This document shows positions 31,998 through 40,795 of a stretch of DNA of 64,000 bases, in pieces. The notes under the pieces are model-generated. The model was not told the origin of the DNA, made no database searches, and was given only the letters and a program-made list of their open reading frames with translations. Positions within the stretch are counted from its first letter, which is position 1; every line of letters starts with the position of its first letter. This DNA comes from Ruminiclostridium herbifermentans. GTDB lineage: Bacteria; Bacillota; Clostridia; Acetivibrionales; DSM-1351. Position numbers and translations under genes: made by a program. Location of the stretch: contig NZ_CP061336.1 in NCBI RefSeq assembly GCF_005473905.2, forward strand, positions 4,208,501-4,272,500, given 5' to 3'.

Positions 31998-32531
31998 TTA
32001 TGCGTTTGCTTTCTGCTCAGCTATAGCATTTAATGCTACAACCAAACCTCTTAAGTTTGCATTTAATACGTTTGCGAAACCAGATATAGGAGCATTGAAG
32101 CCTCCCAATACCTTCGCGATAAGAACCTCACGTGATGGCAATTCAGCAAGTGCCTTAATACCATTAAGATCAATAACCTTACCTTCAACCACACCAACTT
32201 TAAGTTCGAGTGCTTCAAACTTCTTGGCAAATTCGGATAAAACCTTAGCAGGCGCAACAACGTCATTTGTACTCATAGCTATAGACGTTGGTCCTTCTAA
32301 AAAGCTATCCAATTCCTCATAGCCATTTTCCTTCATTGCTAGACTAGTTAATCTATTTTTAACTACCCTGTATTCAACTCCGGCAGCCCTTAAAGCATTT
32401 CTCATTTCAGTATCCTGCTCAACAGTTAATCCTCTATAATCAGCTAATATAAACGATTGTGCAGATTTTACTTTCTCTGATAACTCTCTAACGATTTCCT
32501 TCTTCTGTTCAAGTATCTTATTACTAGGCAA
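31998..32531 (-). CDS. rplJ: 50S ribosomal protein L10
   Basis: Stalk base protein that binds 23S rRNA and L12 dimers. 177 residues; N-terminal RNA-binding part (NKILEQKKEIVRELSEKVKSAQSFI, DYRGLTVEQDTEMRNALR, YRVVKNRLTSLA) and C-terminal L12-binding helix (LNANLRGLVVALNAIAEQ). I chose the TTG at 32531 (MPSNKILEQ), seven bases after AAGGAGG; the frame's first GTG at 32540 overlaps that site. The L10-L12 complex normally represses its own translation through the leader upstream (32541-32712). Confidence 0.96.
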   Translation of the reverse strand: MPSNKILEQKKEIVRELSEKVKSAQSFILADYRGLTVEQDTEMRNALRAAGVEYRVVKNRLTSLAMKENGYEELDSFLEGPTSIAMSTNDVVAPAKVLSEFAKKFEALELKVGVVEGKVIDLNGIKALAELPSREVLIAKVLGGFNAPISGFANVLNANLRGLVVALNAIAEQKANA

Positions 32532-32540
32532 AACATCCAC

Positions 32541-32712
32541 CTCCTTTTCAATTCAATGCAAAAATTAAACCCTTTGCATGCACATAGACATACAAAGGGT
32601 GATTAACCGTTATTAATTCAACCTCGGTAGGGTGATTATCATCAAATTACGCATCAGTATATGATATACTGTGCACCTACTGTCTATGGCATACTATTTA
32701 ATTGACATAGAA
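32541..32712 (-). ncRNA. L10 leader (autoregulatory ribosomal protein leader)
   Basis: The 250-bp gap before rplJ carries on the minus strand CACCCTACCGAGGTTG and, closer to the gene, the hairpin CCCTTTGTATG...CATGCAAAGGG, with AGACAGTAGGTGCAC further upstream. These match the usual arrangement of the Firmicute L10 leader, where the L10-L12 complex binds and represses. A promoter lies at its 5' end. Assignment by pattern memory, not a covariance search. Confidence 0.75.
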
Positions 32713-32713
32713 T

Positions 32714-32742
32714 ATAATAATACTAAACAATAAAATTGTAAA
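32714..32742 (-). promoter_or_regulatory. Probable promoter of the L10 leader and rplJ-rplL
   Basis: Minus strand TTTACA (32742-32737), 17-base spacer, TATTAT (32719-32714). It would start transcription close to 32707, giving a leader of about 175 bases before the rplJ start codon. Confidence 0.6.
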
Positions 32743-32788
32743 GTAAAAATTTCTATCTTTAAGTTACTACAATCTATTTCAATATATA

Positions 32789-33484
32789 TTATTCAGTAAC
32801 CTTAACAGGGTTAACTTTTATTCCAGGTCCCATTGTTGAAGTTACTACAATACTTTTCAAATATTGACCTTTTGCAGCAGCAGGTTTAGCTTTTACAACT
32901 GCTCCAAGCAATGTACGGAAGTTATCCAATAGCTTCTCTTTACTAAATGAAGCTTTTCCTATTGGACAGTGAATAATATTTGTCTTATCAAGTCTGTATT
33001 CGATCTTACCGGCTTTGATATCAGCTATAGCTTTAGCTACATCCATTGATACAGTACCTGCTTTTGGGTTTGGCATGAGTCCTTTAGGACCTAATACTTT
33101 ACCAAGTCTACCAACAACACCCATCATATCTGGGGTCGCAACAACAACATCATAGTCAAACCAATTTTCATTCTGAATCTTGGTTACTAATTCTTCAGCA
33201 CCAACATAATCAGCACCAGCTTGTTCAGCTTCTTTTGCTTTATCTCCCTTTGCAAATACCAACACTCTAACTGTTTTACCAGTTCCGTGAGGAAGCACTA
33301 CTGCACCTCTAACCTGTTGGTCTGCATGTCTGGAGTCAACACCAAGTCTTATATGAACTTCGATAGTCTCATCAAACTTTGCTTTTGAAGTTTTTTGAGC
33401 TAGTTCAAGAGCTTCTAATGGCTCATGAAGCTTTTGTCTATCAACGAGTTTAGCACTCTCTTGATATTTCTTTCCTCTAAACAT
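32789..33484 (-). CDS. rplA: 50S ribosomal protein L1
   Basis: Stalk protein that binds 23S rRNA near the E site and can repress its own mRNA. 231 residues, full length, with [40 protein letters not shown] and the C-terminal [10 protein letters not shown]. The ATG at 33484 follows GGAGTGTG. It follows rplK with a 107-base gap. Confidence 0.98.
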   Translation of the reverse strand: MFRGKKYQESAKLVDRQKLHEPLEALELAQKTSKAKFDETIEVHIRLGVDSRHADQQVRGAVVLPHGTGKTVRVLVFAKGDKAKEAEQAGADYVGAEELVTKIQNENWFDYDVVVATPDMMGVVGRLGKVLGPKGLMPNPKAGTVSMDVAKAIADIKAGKIEYRLDKTNIIHCPIGKASFSKEKLLDNFRTLLGAVVKAKPAAAKGQYLKSIVVTSTMGPGIKVNPVKVTE

Positions 33485-33591
33485 ACGTCACACTCCTTAA
33501 GTGGTTAATTATTTTCGGAAACTTATGTTTCCTCCCACATACTCAACGTCGCATCACATCTGTATGCGAATCTTACACTTTCCAAATAATA

Positions 33592-34020
33592 CTAGTCAAT
33601 TACTACAATTCCCATGCTGCGAGCTGTACCAGCAATCATGCTAGTAGCTGCTTCAATACTTGCTGCATTTAAATCAGCCATTTTCTTTTCAGCTATCTTA
33701 CGTACTTCTTCTCTTGTTATCTTTGCAACCTTATCCCTATTAGGCTTACCAGAGCCGCTTTCAATTTTACATGCTTTCTTTAGAAGAACAGCTGCCGGAG
33801 GAGTCTTTGTGATAAATGAGAAGGATCTGTCAGCATAGATAGTCATTACAACTGGGATAATTGTTCCAGGTTCCTCTTTTGAAGTTCTTTCATTGAATTC
33901 CTTACAAAATCCCATAATATTTACGCTATGTGGTCCTAAAGCTGGTCCAACTGGTGGAGCTGGAGTTGCTTTTCCTGCAGGAACCTGTAATTTAACATAA
34001 CCAACTATTTTCTTAGCCAT
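33592..34020 (-). CDS. rplK: 50S ribosomal protein L11
   Basis: Binds the GTPase-associated centre of 23S rRNA, the thiostrepton site. 142 residues. The proline-rich N-terminal hinge [20 protein letters not shown] and the C-terminal [20 protein letters not shown] are typical. Start at the ATG at 34020 (MAKKIVGYV) after GGGAGGTGG; the frame opens three codons upstream, inside the ribosome binding site. It follows nusG by about 90 bases. Confidence 0.98.
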   Translation of the reverse strand: MAKKIVGYVKLQVPAGKATPAPPVGPALGPHSVNIMGFCKEFNERTSKEEPGTIIPVVMTIYADRSFSFITKTPPAAVLLKKACKIESGSGKPNRDKVAKITREEVRKIAEKKMADLNAASIEAATSMIAGTARSMGIVVID

Positions 34021-34112
34021 TATTTCCACCTCCCAATTTCTTACTATATTACTAAAAATAATTTATTAAAAAGATAAAATATCAGTTATTGATACTCTAT
34101 CTGCCTTGTGGC

Positions 34113-34667
34113 CTAAATCTTTTGAATCTGAACAAGTTCAAGCTCAACAGGAGTCTCTCTCCCAAACATTGAAACTGAAACTCTAACCTTTCTCTTTTCA
34201 AGATTGATTTCTTCAACAATCCCGATAAAGTTTTCCAAAGGTCCAGAAATAACCCTGACGTTATCATAAACTTCATAATCAACCTCTGGAGCAAACTCTT
34301 CAACACCCATTGCCTTAACTTCCTCATCTGACAAAGGCACCGGTTTTGATCCAGGTCCAACAAAGCCTGTGACACCTCTTGTGTTTCTGACAATATACCA
34401 AGACTCATCTGACATAATCATTTTGACAAGCACATAACCAGGGAACACTTTTTTAAGTGTCGCCTTCTTTTTGCCGTCTTTTATCTCAATCTGTTCTTCC
34501 ATAGGAACAACAATGTCGATGATATAATCCTGCATATTCCTATTTTCAACTATTTTCTCAAGATTTGCTTTTACTTTATTTTCATACCCCGAATAGGTAT
34601 GAACTACATACCACTTGCTCTCTTCTTCAGACATACCAAAATCAGGCCCCCCAACTTCAAGCCCCAT
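34113..34667 (-). CDS. nusG: Transcription termination/antitermination factor NusG
   Basis: RNA polymerase-associated factor with an N-terminal NGN domain (KWYVVHTYSGYENKVKANLEK to VPLSDEEVKAMG) and a C-terminal KOW domain (DNVRVISGPLENFIGIVEEINLEKRKVRV). Two starts are possible. The ATG at 34667 has AAGGA at five bases and gives 184 residues; the ATG at 34634 (MSEEESKWYV) gives 173, nearer the usual length, but has only a distant G-run before it. I list the former on ribosome-binding-site grounds. It lies between secE and rplK as in most bacteria. Confidence 0.95.
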   Translation of the reverse strand: MGLEVGGPDFGMSEEESKWYVVHTYSGYENKVKANLEKIVENRNMQDYIIDIVVPMEEQIEIKDGKKKATLKKVFPGYVLVKMIMSDESWYIVRNTRGVTGFVGPGSKPVPLSDEEVKAMGVEEFAPEVDYEVYDNVRVISGPLENFIGIVEEINLEKRKVRVSVSMFGRETPVELELVQIQKI

Positions 34668-34704
34668 GTCCTTCCTTTAGTTCTATTACTACATTATTTT
34701 GTAT

Positions 34705-34935
34705 TTATTTTGTAAATACAATTTTAGATAATTGCAAAAAAGCTAGATCAGAAACCCATATTATGCATCCTATAATGAAGCAAAATAGAAGCACTGTTCC
34801 AGTATTGTTTATTAGCTGAGTTCTATTAGGCCAAATTACTTTCTTTAATTCAACCTTAACCTCTTTGAATAACTTTACTATACCTTGTCCAGTTTTTTTG
34901 AACCAAGATACTTTTTTTGTCTCGTTTTCAGCCAT
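34705..34935 (-). CDS. secE: Preprotein translocase subunit SecE
   Basis: Small essential subunit of the SecYEG channel, 76 residues with one C-terminal membrane helix (TGTVLLFCFIIGCIIWVSDLAFLQL) after the conserved amphipathic segment FKEVKVELKKVIWPNRTQL. Start at the ATG at 34935 (MAENETKK) behind GGGATGTG; a GTG nine bases upstream falls in the ribosome binding site. It follows rpmG and precedes nusG in the standard order. Confidence 0.95.
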   Translation of the reverse strand: MAENETKKVSWFKKTGQGIVKLFKEVKVELKKVIWPNRTQLINNTGTVLLFCFIIGCIIWVSDLAFLQLSKIVFTK

Positions 34936-35040
34936 TTTAATCACATCCCGATAATAATATTTTAAATATCATTTGGCTATCATACAATATTGTTGACACA
35001 ATACACAATGCTAAACATTTCCACAAAAATTTTTTTAAAA

Positions 35041-35190
35041 TTATTTTGTTTCCTTGTGTACAGTATGCTTGTGGCAGAATTTACAGTACTTCTTCATTTC
35101 TAGTCTATCTGGGTCATTTTTCTTATTCTTTAAATTAGAATAATTTCTCTGTTTACAATCAGAACATGCGAGCGTAATCTTAACTCTCAT
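35041..35190 (-). CDS. rpmG: 50S ribosomal protein L33
   Basis: A 49-residue zinc-ribbon ribosomal protein, read directly from the sequence: [17 protein letters not shown] at the start, then [26 protein letters not shown] at the end. The four cysteines (CSDC and CKFC) are kept, so this is the zinc-binding form. The ATG at 35190 has GGAGGTG nearby. It is the first gene of rpmG-secE-nusG-rplK-rplA, behind the promoter at 35285-35313. Confidence 0.95.
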   Translation of the reverse strand: MRVKITLACSDCKQRNYSNLKNKKNDPDRLEMKKYCKFCHKHTVHKETK

Positions 35191-35284
35191 TTATAACACC
35201 TCCAAGTGCTGCATTTCTATTTACCTATGTAAGCCTGATAAATTTTTTAGACATAAAAAAAAGACTTACACACGAGCAATAATA

Positions 35285-35313
35285 AATATAACATGTATAC
35301 CATCAGAAGTCAA
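35285..35313 (-). promoter_or_regulatory. Sigma-A promoter of the rpmG-secE-nusG-rplK operon
   Basis: Minus strand TTGACT (35313-35308), 17-base spacer, TATATT (35290-35285), about 100 bases before rpmG. A near-consensus promoter. Confidence 0.75.
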
Positions 35314-35516
35314 GAAATAATTTAACAAAACATTACATAATAAATTCAGACATACTTCTCTTATAAAGCTAGTTTCAAAGAATAATTATTCTCAGAAAAA
35401 CGTAATACTATTCTTCAATTTAAAACCTATTCAGTTTTCACTGATTTTGGCAAGAGACACTGTCATGATTTTCTTTTGCAAAGAAATTCTCTATACACCG
35501 TTATCTTAGTGCAAAA

Positions 35517-35752
35517 AATAGTACTAAGTACCAGTATATATCTAATTTATAAGCTCAGTCAGAAATTGATGCTAGAAATAGCAGGTGAGGAACAAGTATT
35601 GTAACCGGCACAGCTGAAATAAGCAGCTGTGAGTATTACATCAAGACAATATGCCTTGGTAATGCGGTCATCGGAAATGCCTGCTTAGCACCATAATTAT
35701 TTCAGCATCAATATCTAGAATGAGCCATATTAAATGCACGGGAGTGCTATTT
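35517..35752 (+). repeat. Dispersed structured element, copy 1 (236 bp)
   Basis: Bounded by AATAGTAC and GTGCTATT (imperfect terminal inverted repeat). The arms form a long imperfect stem including GATGCT / AGCATC. The apex holds CACAGCTG / CAGCTGTG and GTATTAC / GTAATGC hairpins. It is homologous along its whole length to 48266-48502 and, inverted, to 52418-52656. Sequence similarity extends about 50 bases further left (TTGCAAA...ATCTTAGTGCAAAA). It lies in the rpmG-ilvB spacer, which has no gene. Confidence 0.85.
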
Positions 35753-35816
35753 AAACAGTTTAATGCTTTATTTTTTCTTGTTTTAAACCCCCAATATTGC
35801 ATCAGCACATTCTTGC

Positions 35817-37496
35817 TTAGCAATCTACCACATCGCATAAAGCAGCACCAGGCGGCACTATTGGTGATACCTTGTCATCCTTATCAATTGCAAAATTTAA
35901 CAATACAGGTGTATTAGTCTCTGCTAGTGCAGAAATAATAGCACTATCCACTTGTTCTGGGGATGTTACATTTATTCCCTTTGCACCAAAAGCATTTGCT
36001 AATGCAGCGAAATCAGTTCCCCTATCAATAGAAGTCTGACTAAACCTGCTGTCAAAAAACAGTTCCTGCCATTGTCTAACCATTCCTAGTGCTCTATTAT
36101 TAAACAGTGCTATTATAATAGGTAGTTTATACTCAACAGCGGTAGCAAGTTCATTTAAGTTCATTCTAAAACTGCCATCACCTGCTATATTTATAACCTT
36201 TTTATCGGGTCTTGCCAATTGAGCACCTATACATGCTCCCAATCCATAACCCATTGTTCCAAGCCCGCCAGAAGATATAAATTGCCTAAATCTGCTATAC
36301 TTATAATATTGCGCTGCCCACATCTGATGTTGACCAACCTCAGTAGTAATAAGTGCTTCTCCTTTTGTTAATTCATATATCCTCTCTACAATGTATTGGG
36401 GACGAATAATATCTTTTGAGTAAGTATATCTTAATGGATATTCTTCCTTCCATTTGTTAATTCTATTTATCCATTCAGGATTTTTCTTTTTGATAATTCC
36501 CGCCTGTATTGCTTTTAGTATTTTCTTTACATCTCCTACGAGCGGATAATCTACATTTAAGTTTTTTCCTATTTCTGCACCATCAATGTCAATATGCATT
36601 ATTTTTGCTTTTTGTGCAAAACTACTAACCTTACTGACAATTCGATCACTAAATCTATTTCCTATAGCAATAACTAAGTCAGAATTATGAAATGCATAGT
36701 TTGATGTCTTTGTTCCATGCATCCCAACCATTCCCATGAACAGTTGATGCGTTCCTGGAAATGTCCCCATTCCCATTAACGATGTGCTAACTGGAATATC
36801 AGCCATTTCTGCTATAGAGCGTACGTATTCCTCTGCTGAAGCAATACCTACACCTGCCCCAGACAAAATAACAGGTCTTTCAGCATTATTAATTGCATTT
36901 ATTGCTTCTTCAATTGCAGAATTGCTTATATCATGATATTTATTTGAAACGTAATCGGTTTTTTCAGGCTTTTTAGGCGTATATTCAACCATTGCAGCAG
37001 TAACATCTTTACATACATCAACTAAAACCGGACCAGGTCTGCCTTCTCTTGCTATAGCAAATGCTTTGCGCATAGTATCTGCCAGTTGAGTAACATCCTT
37101 AACAATGAAATTATGTTTAGTAATTGGCATGGTTATCCCAGTGATATCAACTTCCTGGAAGGAGTCCTTTCCTAGTAAGTTGGTTGGAACTTGCCCTGTT
37201 ATTGCAACCATAGGTACAGAATCCATATATGCTGTAGCAATTCCAGTAACTAAGTTAGTTGCTCCTGGGCCAGAAGTTGCAATACAAACGCCAACCTTGC
37301 CAGTTGCTCGTGCATATCCATCTGCTGCATGTGATGCACCTTGTTCATGAGATGTAAGTATATGAGTAATCTCATTTCTCGCCTTATACAAAGCATCATA
37401 TATAATTAAGGCCTGCCCCCCTGGATAGCCAAATACTATATCAACACCTTGCTCTTTTAAACATTCTATAATAACATCAGCACCTGATAACATCAT
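35817..37496 (-). CDS. ilvB: Acetolactate synthase, large subunit
   Basis: Thiamine-diphosphate enzyme condensing pyruvate (or pyruvate plus 2-ketobutyrate) in branched-chain amino acid synthesis. 559 residues, full length. The N-terminal catalytic Glu lies in SHEQGASHAADGYAR, YPGGQAL marks the entry strand, and the ThDP/Mg motif reads GDGSFRMNLNELATAVEYKL...FNNRALGMVRQWQ. The central FAD-binding domain is present, which favours the anabolic IlvB type. No ilvN regulatory subunit is adjacent. It lies 436 bases after ilvD; that spacer contains two copies of the small repeat family. The ATG pair at 37496/37493 follows GGGAG. Confidence 0.95.
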   Translation of the reverse strand: MMLSGADVIIECLKEQGVDIVFGYPGGQALIIYDALYKARNEITHILTSHEQGASHAADGYARATGKVGVCIATSGPGATNLVTGIATAYMDSVPMVAITGQVPTNLLGKDSFQEVDITGITMPITKHNFIVKDVTQLADTMRKAFAIAREGRPGPVLVDVCKDVTAAMVEYTPKKPEKTDYVSNKYHDISNSAIEEAINAINNAERPVILSGAGVGIASAEEYVRSIAEMADIPVSTSLMGMGTFPGTHQLFMGMVGMHGTKTSNYAFHNSDLVIAIGNRFSDRIVSKVSSFAQKAKIMHIDIDGAEIGKNLNVDYPLVGDVKKILKAIQAGIIKKKNPEWINRINKWKEEYPLRYTYSKDIIRPQYIVERIYELTKGEALITTEVGQHQMWAAQYYKYSRFRQFISSGGLGTMGYGLGACIGAQLARPDKKVINIAGDGSFRMNLNELATAVEYKLPIIIALFNNRALGMVRQWQELFFDSRFSQTSIDRGTDFAALANAFGAKGINVTSPEQVDSAIISALAETNTPVLLNFAIDKDDKVSPIVPPGAALCDVVDC

Positions 37497-37582
37497 AGGC
37501 CCATCATCTCCCTTTATTTTTTAACACCTGAATCATAATGAAATTTTTAGAATATAAAAAGCTAAAAAAACTTCATTAAATT

Positions 37583-37682
37583 CAGCGGTGTTTCAATGAG
37601 GCAAAGATATTCTTATTATCTAATACTCAATTCCTTACCCATTCACTTATAGAAGTGGGAAGCATTTTTCTTGCCTCGTTAT
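37583..37682 (-). repeat. Small structured repeat family II, copy A
   Basis: About 100 bp with outer arms around TGAGGCAA and TTGCCTCG and an inner hairpin CACTTATAGAAGTG. Related over its whole length to 37750-37847 and 55786-55886. It lies in the leader of ilvB, 87 bases before the start codon. Confidence 0.75.
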
Positions 37683-37749
37683 ACCCCCAATTTCAAATAG
37701 AAATTTTCAATTTCAGAAAAGCTTCTTTAATTTCAGTCTTTTTTAATTT

Positions 37750-37847
37750 CAGTTGTGTTTAATTGATACAATAATATTCTCAACACCTGAAAACCAAAGT
37801 AGTATCCTCAACTTATTGAAGTAGGGGACACTTTCTTACCTCGATTT
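37750..37847 (-). repeat. Small structured repeat family II, copy B (degenerate)
   Basis: Same orientation as copy A and 67 bases from it; shares GTGTTT, ATATTCT, ACTTATTGAAGT and TTTCTTACCTCG with it. More diverged, with weaker outer pairing. Together with copy A it fills most of the ilvD-ilvB spacer, which contains no gene. Confidence 0.6.
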
Positions 37848-37932
37848 AAAATAGCAAAAAGCAAAAGGTCATAATATTAGTTGTTACTTCCCACTATCCT
37901 CAATTATTGCAGTGTAACTTAAATTACTCGAA

Positions 37933-39591
37933 TTACTTCAATACTGCTCCTGTACTTGCAGATGTAACCATTCTTGCATATCTTCCTAGATAGCCCGATT
38001 TTATCTTTGGCTCAGGTGCTATCCAGCTTGCTTTTCGTTTACTTAATTCTTCTTCTGAGACTTCAATATTTAAAGTACCTGCTGGAATATTAATATCTAC
38101 AATGTCTCCTTCTTTTATAAATGCTATAGGCCCGCCTTCCATTGCTTCTGGAGATACATGACCTATTGAAGCACCTCTTGACGCCCCAGAAAATCTTCCA
38201 TCTGTAATAAGCGCCACATCACAATCCAGTCCCATACCTGCTATTGCAGAAGTTGGCCCAAGCATCTCACGCATGCCAGGTCCTCCCTTTGGCCCCTCAT
38301 AGCGAATTATAACAACATCGCCCTTTACTATCTCTCCATTGTATATAGCTTTAATAGCATCATCTTCACTATCAAATACTCTTGCAGGACCTTTGTGTAC
38401 TAACATAGAATCTGCTACAGCAGATCTCTTAACTACTGCCCCATCCGGAGCAATATTTCCTTTGAGTACAGCTATGCCTCCTGTAACGCTATGTGGGTTG
38501 TCAACGCTTCTTATAACATTGTAGTCTTTTACTTTAGCATTTTGAATATTTTCCTTTACTGTCTTACCAGTAGCTGTTATTAAGTCTGTATGCAATAATC
38601 CCTTGGATGAAAGTTCCTTCATAACAGCCTGTACTCCACCTGCTGCATATAAGTCCTGAATATGATAGCTTCCAGCAGGAGCGAGTTTACATAAATTTGG
38701 TGTTCTTGAACTAATTTTATTTATAATATCTAAATCTATTTGTATACCTGCTTCATTTGCAATTGCAGGCAGATGCAATACAGAGTTTGTTGAACACCCT
38801 AGAGCCATATCCACTGTTAGTGCATTTTCAAATGCTTCTATTGTCAATATGTCTGACGGCTTAATATCTTTTTCAACCAGTTCCATTATCTTCATACCCG
38901 CTTGCTTTGCCAATCTAATTCTTTCAGCATAAACAGCAGGTATAGTACCATTACCCGTCAATCCCATTCCAAGCACTTCTGTAAGGCAATTCATAGAATT
39001 AGCAGTAAACATTCCAGAACAAGAACCACAGCCTGGACAAGCATTGTTTTCTAAGTCACATACCTCATCTTCAGTAATTTTCCCTGCTTTAAATGCGCCT
39101 ACAGCTTCAAAAACGCTATTTAAATCCAGCTGTTTTCCATCTCTATTTAGCGAAAGCATTGGGCCGCCGCTAATAACTATCGCTGGCACATTAATTCTAG
39201 CCGCTGCCATAAGCATTCCGGGAACTATTTTGTCACAGTTAGGGATAAACACCATACCATCAAAGCTGTGAGCTCTTCCCATAGCTTCACAGGAATCAGC
39301 AATAAGCTCTCTTGTAGCTAATGAATACTTCATTCCCACATGCCCCATTGCTATTCCGTCGCATACACCTATGGCTCCAAACTCAATTGGCGTTCCTCCG
39401 GCCATCCTTATACCTGCTTTAACAGCTTCAGTAATTTTGTCTAAGTGTATATGTCCAGGAATTATCTCATTTTTTGCATTAGCAATACCAATAAGAGGTC
39501 TTTCAAGTTCCTCGTCTGTATATCCCATTGCTTTAAATAGTGATCTATGTGGAGCCTTTTCAATGCCTTTTTTTACGATATCACTTTTCAT
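37933..39591 (-). CDS. ilvD: Dihydroxy-acid dehydratase
   Basis: Fe-S enzyme converting 2,3-dihydroxy acids to 2-keto acids, the third step of valine and isoleucine synthesis. 552 residues, full length. Cluster-binding cysteines lie in [10 protein letters not shown] and [42 protein letters not shown] is the C-terminal signature. The ATG at 39591 follows CAAGGAGGTAG. It is followed on the same strand by ilvB. The genes ilvC and ilvN are not in this window. Confidence 0.97.
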   Translation of the reverse strand: MKSDIVKKGIEKAPHRSLFKAMGYTDEELERPLIGIANAKNEIIPGHIHLDKITEAVKAGIRMAGGTPIEFGAIGVCDGIAMGHVGMKYSLATRELIADSCEAMGRAHSFDGMVFIPNCDKIVPGMLMAAARINVPAIVISGGPMLSLNRDGKQLDLNSVFEAVGAFKAGKITEDEVCDLENNACPGCGSCSGMFTANSMNCLTEVLGMGLTGNGTIPAVYAERIRLAKQAGMKIMELVEKDIKPSDILTIEAFENALTVDMALGCSTNSVLHLPAIANEAGIQIDLDIINKISSRTPNLCKLAPAGSYHIQDLYAAGGVQAVMKELSSKGLLHTDLITATGKTVKENIQNAKVKDYNVIRSVDNPHSVTGGIAVLKGNIAPDGAVVKRSAVADSMLVHKGPARVFDSEDDAIKAIYNGEIVKGDVVIIRYEGPKGGPGMREMLGPTSAIAGMGLDCDVALITDGRFSGASRGASIGHVSPEAMEGGPIAFIKEGDIVDINIPAGTLNIEVSEEELSKRKASWIAPEPKIKSGYLGRYARMVTSASTGAVLK

Positions 39592-40053
39592 ATAACTACC
39601 TCCTTGAGCAAAATCAAACTCAAATAATATAACATTACTTCGCTTATTTTTATTGTTAATAATACTAATATTAATAACTTAACTTTCGAATGAAAAACCC
39701 ATCCACGCCTAAATTTGCTAATGGCAGTTGTCAATAAAACCAACTTAATTTAATTAAACCAATTAACTTTTCATTTGATAAGCTGAATACCTGCATTTCA
39801 ACTAGGAAAGTTGAATTAATAATATTTTGTAATCTATAAAACTATAAGAATTCCATATATGCAAGCTACTGCATTATAGGTCCCTATAATATTGTGAATT
39901 ATTACAGAAATCTTTATAAAGTAACAGCTGGGATGTACTCCCAGCATGTAAGAATATTGTACTATTTACTTAAAATTATGTCTACAAATAAAGGGGAAAT
40001 GGATAAAAAACGTTCAAAAGAAGATATGTTCTAAATAAAAAACATTAAGGTAA
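39592..40053. other. ilvD upstream spacer with one hairpin
   Basis: AT-rich, no gene. A short stem GCTGGGA / TCCCAGC with a five-base loop is at 39927-39945. Without a T-run it is a weak terminator for the cvpA unit. I did not find a T-box (no AGGGTGGNACCGCG-like motif). Confidence 0.5.
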
Positions 40054-40779
40054 TTAATTGCTTTTTGCCACATCTGGACTTGATAAATTAAGTTCTTCCT
40101 CGGGAGAAATCCAACTTACAATAAAATTATTCTGATAGAAGTAATTAGCGAATTTAGAATCTTCTATACTTTCAATCGTTGGTTCAAATTTTGGAAAAGC
40201 ACTGAATAGAATAAGAACGGCACATAATACATATACCACAAGAATTCCTTCAATTGCACCTAAAACAATTCCTCCAGTTTTATCAAGCTGTTTAAACACA
40301 GGCAACTTTGATATGGTTTTTATTATTACTCTTATAAAAATTAAAGCAAATCTTATTATTAGATAAATCAATATAACACTTAAAATATTTACTACTAACA
40401 TAGCTATTTCTGAACCAATAGCATCTATTATTTTTTGAAATCCAAAAATGTCCTGCCCTAAGACCTTTTCATTAATTGAGTCCTTTATAAAACCAGGAAG
40501 CTTTAGACCATCAATTATTGCTTGCGCAGAGTCTTCATTAGGTACAGTAGAATTGCCCATCTGACGTTTTGTAATACCATCTATCACAGCTTTTTTAATA
40601 TTTTCATATAAAACTGTTTTTTGAAGAATATTAGATATTATAGGATAAAATTTAATAGCAAAAATAACTGACATTACATACGATATCAGTCTAAATACAG
40701 AATATAAAAACCCGTTTTTCAAGCCATAAACCATAAATGCGGCTATTATAGCAAAAACAGCAATATCTGTCCAATTCAT
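40054..40779 (-). CDS. CvpA family membrane protein
   Basis: A 241-residue integral membrane protein related to CvpA (colicin V production protein family). Helices: IAVFAIIAAFMVYGLKNGFLYSVFRLISYVMSVIFAIKFY at the N-terminus, then after a cytoplasmic or external loop IAMLVVNILSVILIYLIIRFALIFI and GGIVLGAIEGILVVYVLCAVLILF. The biochemical role of CvpA in Firmicutes is not established. It follows the DUF5711 gene by 16 bases, so the two probably form an operon. Confidence 0.85.
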   Translation of the reverse strand: MNWTDIAVFAIIAAFMVYGLKNGFLYSVFRLISYVMSVIFAIKFYPIISNILQKTVLYENIKKAVIDGITKRQMGNSTVPNEDSAQAIIDGLKLPGFIKDSINEKVLGQDIFGFQKIIDAIGSEIAMLVVNILSVILIYLIIRFALIFIRVIIKTISKLPVFKQLDKTGGIVLGAIEGILVVYVLCAVLILFSAFPKFEPTIESIEDSKFANYFYQNNFIVSWISPEEELNLSSPDVAKSN

Positions 40780-40795
40780 ACTAAGCCCTTTCTAA

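Noticed and set aside
35191-35816. tRNA gene near secE or rpmG, common in Firmicutes
   Set aside because: No cloverleaf with a T-loop GGTTCRA-type sequence was found in this spacer.
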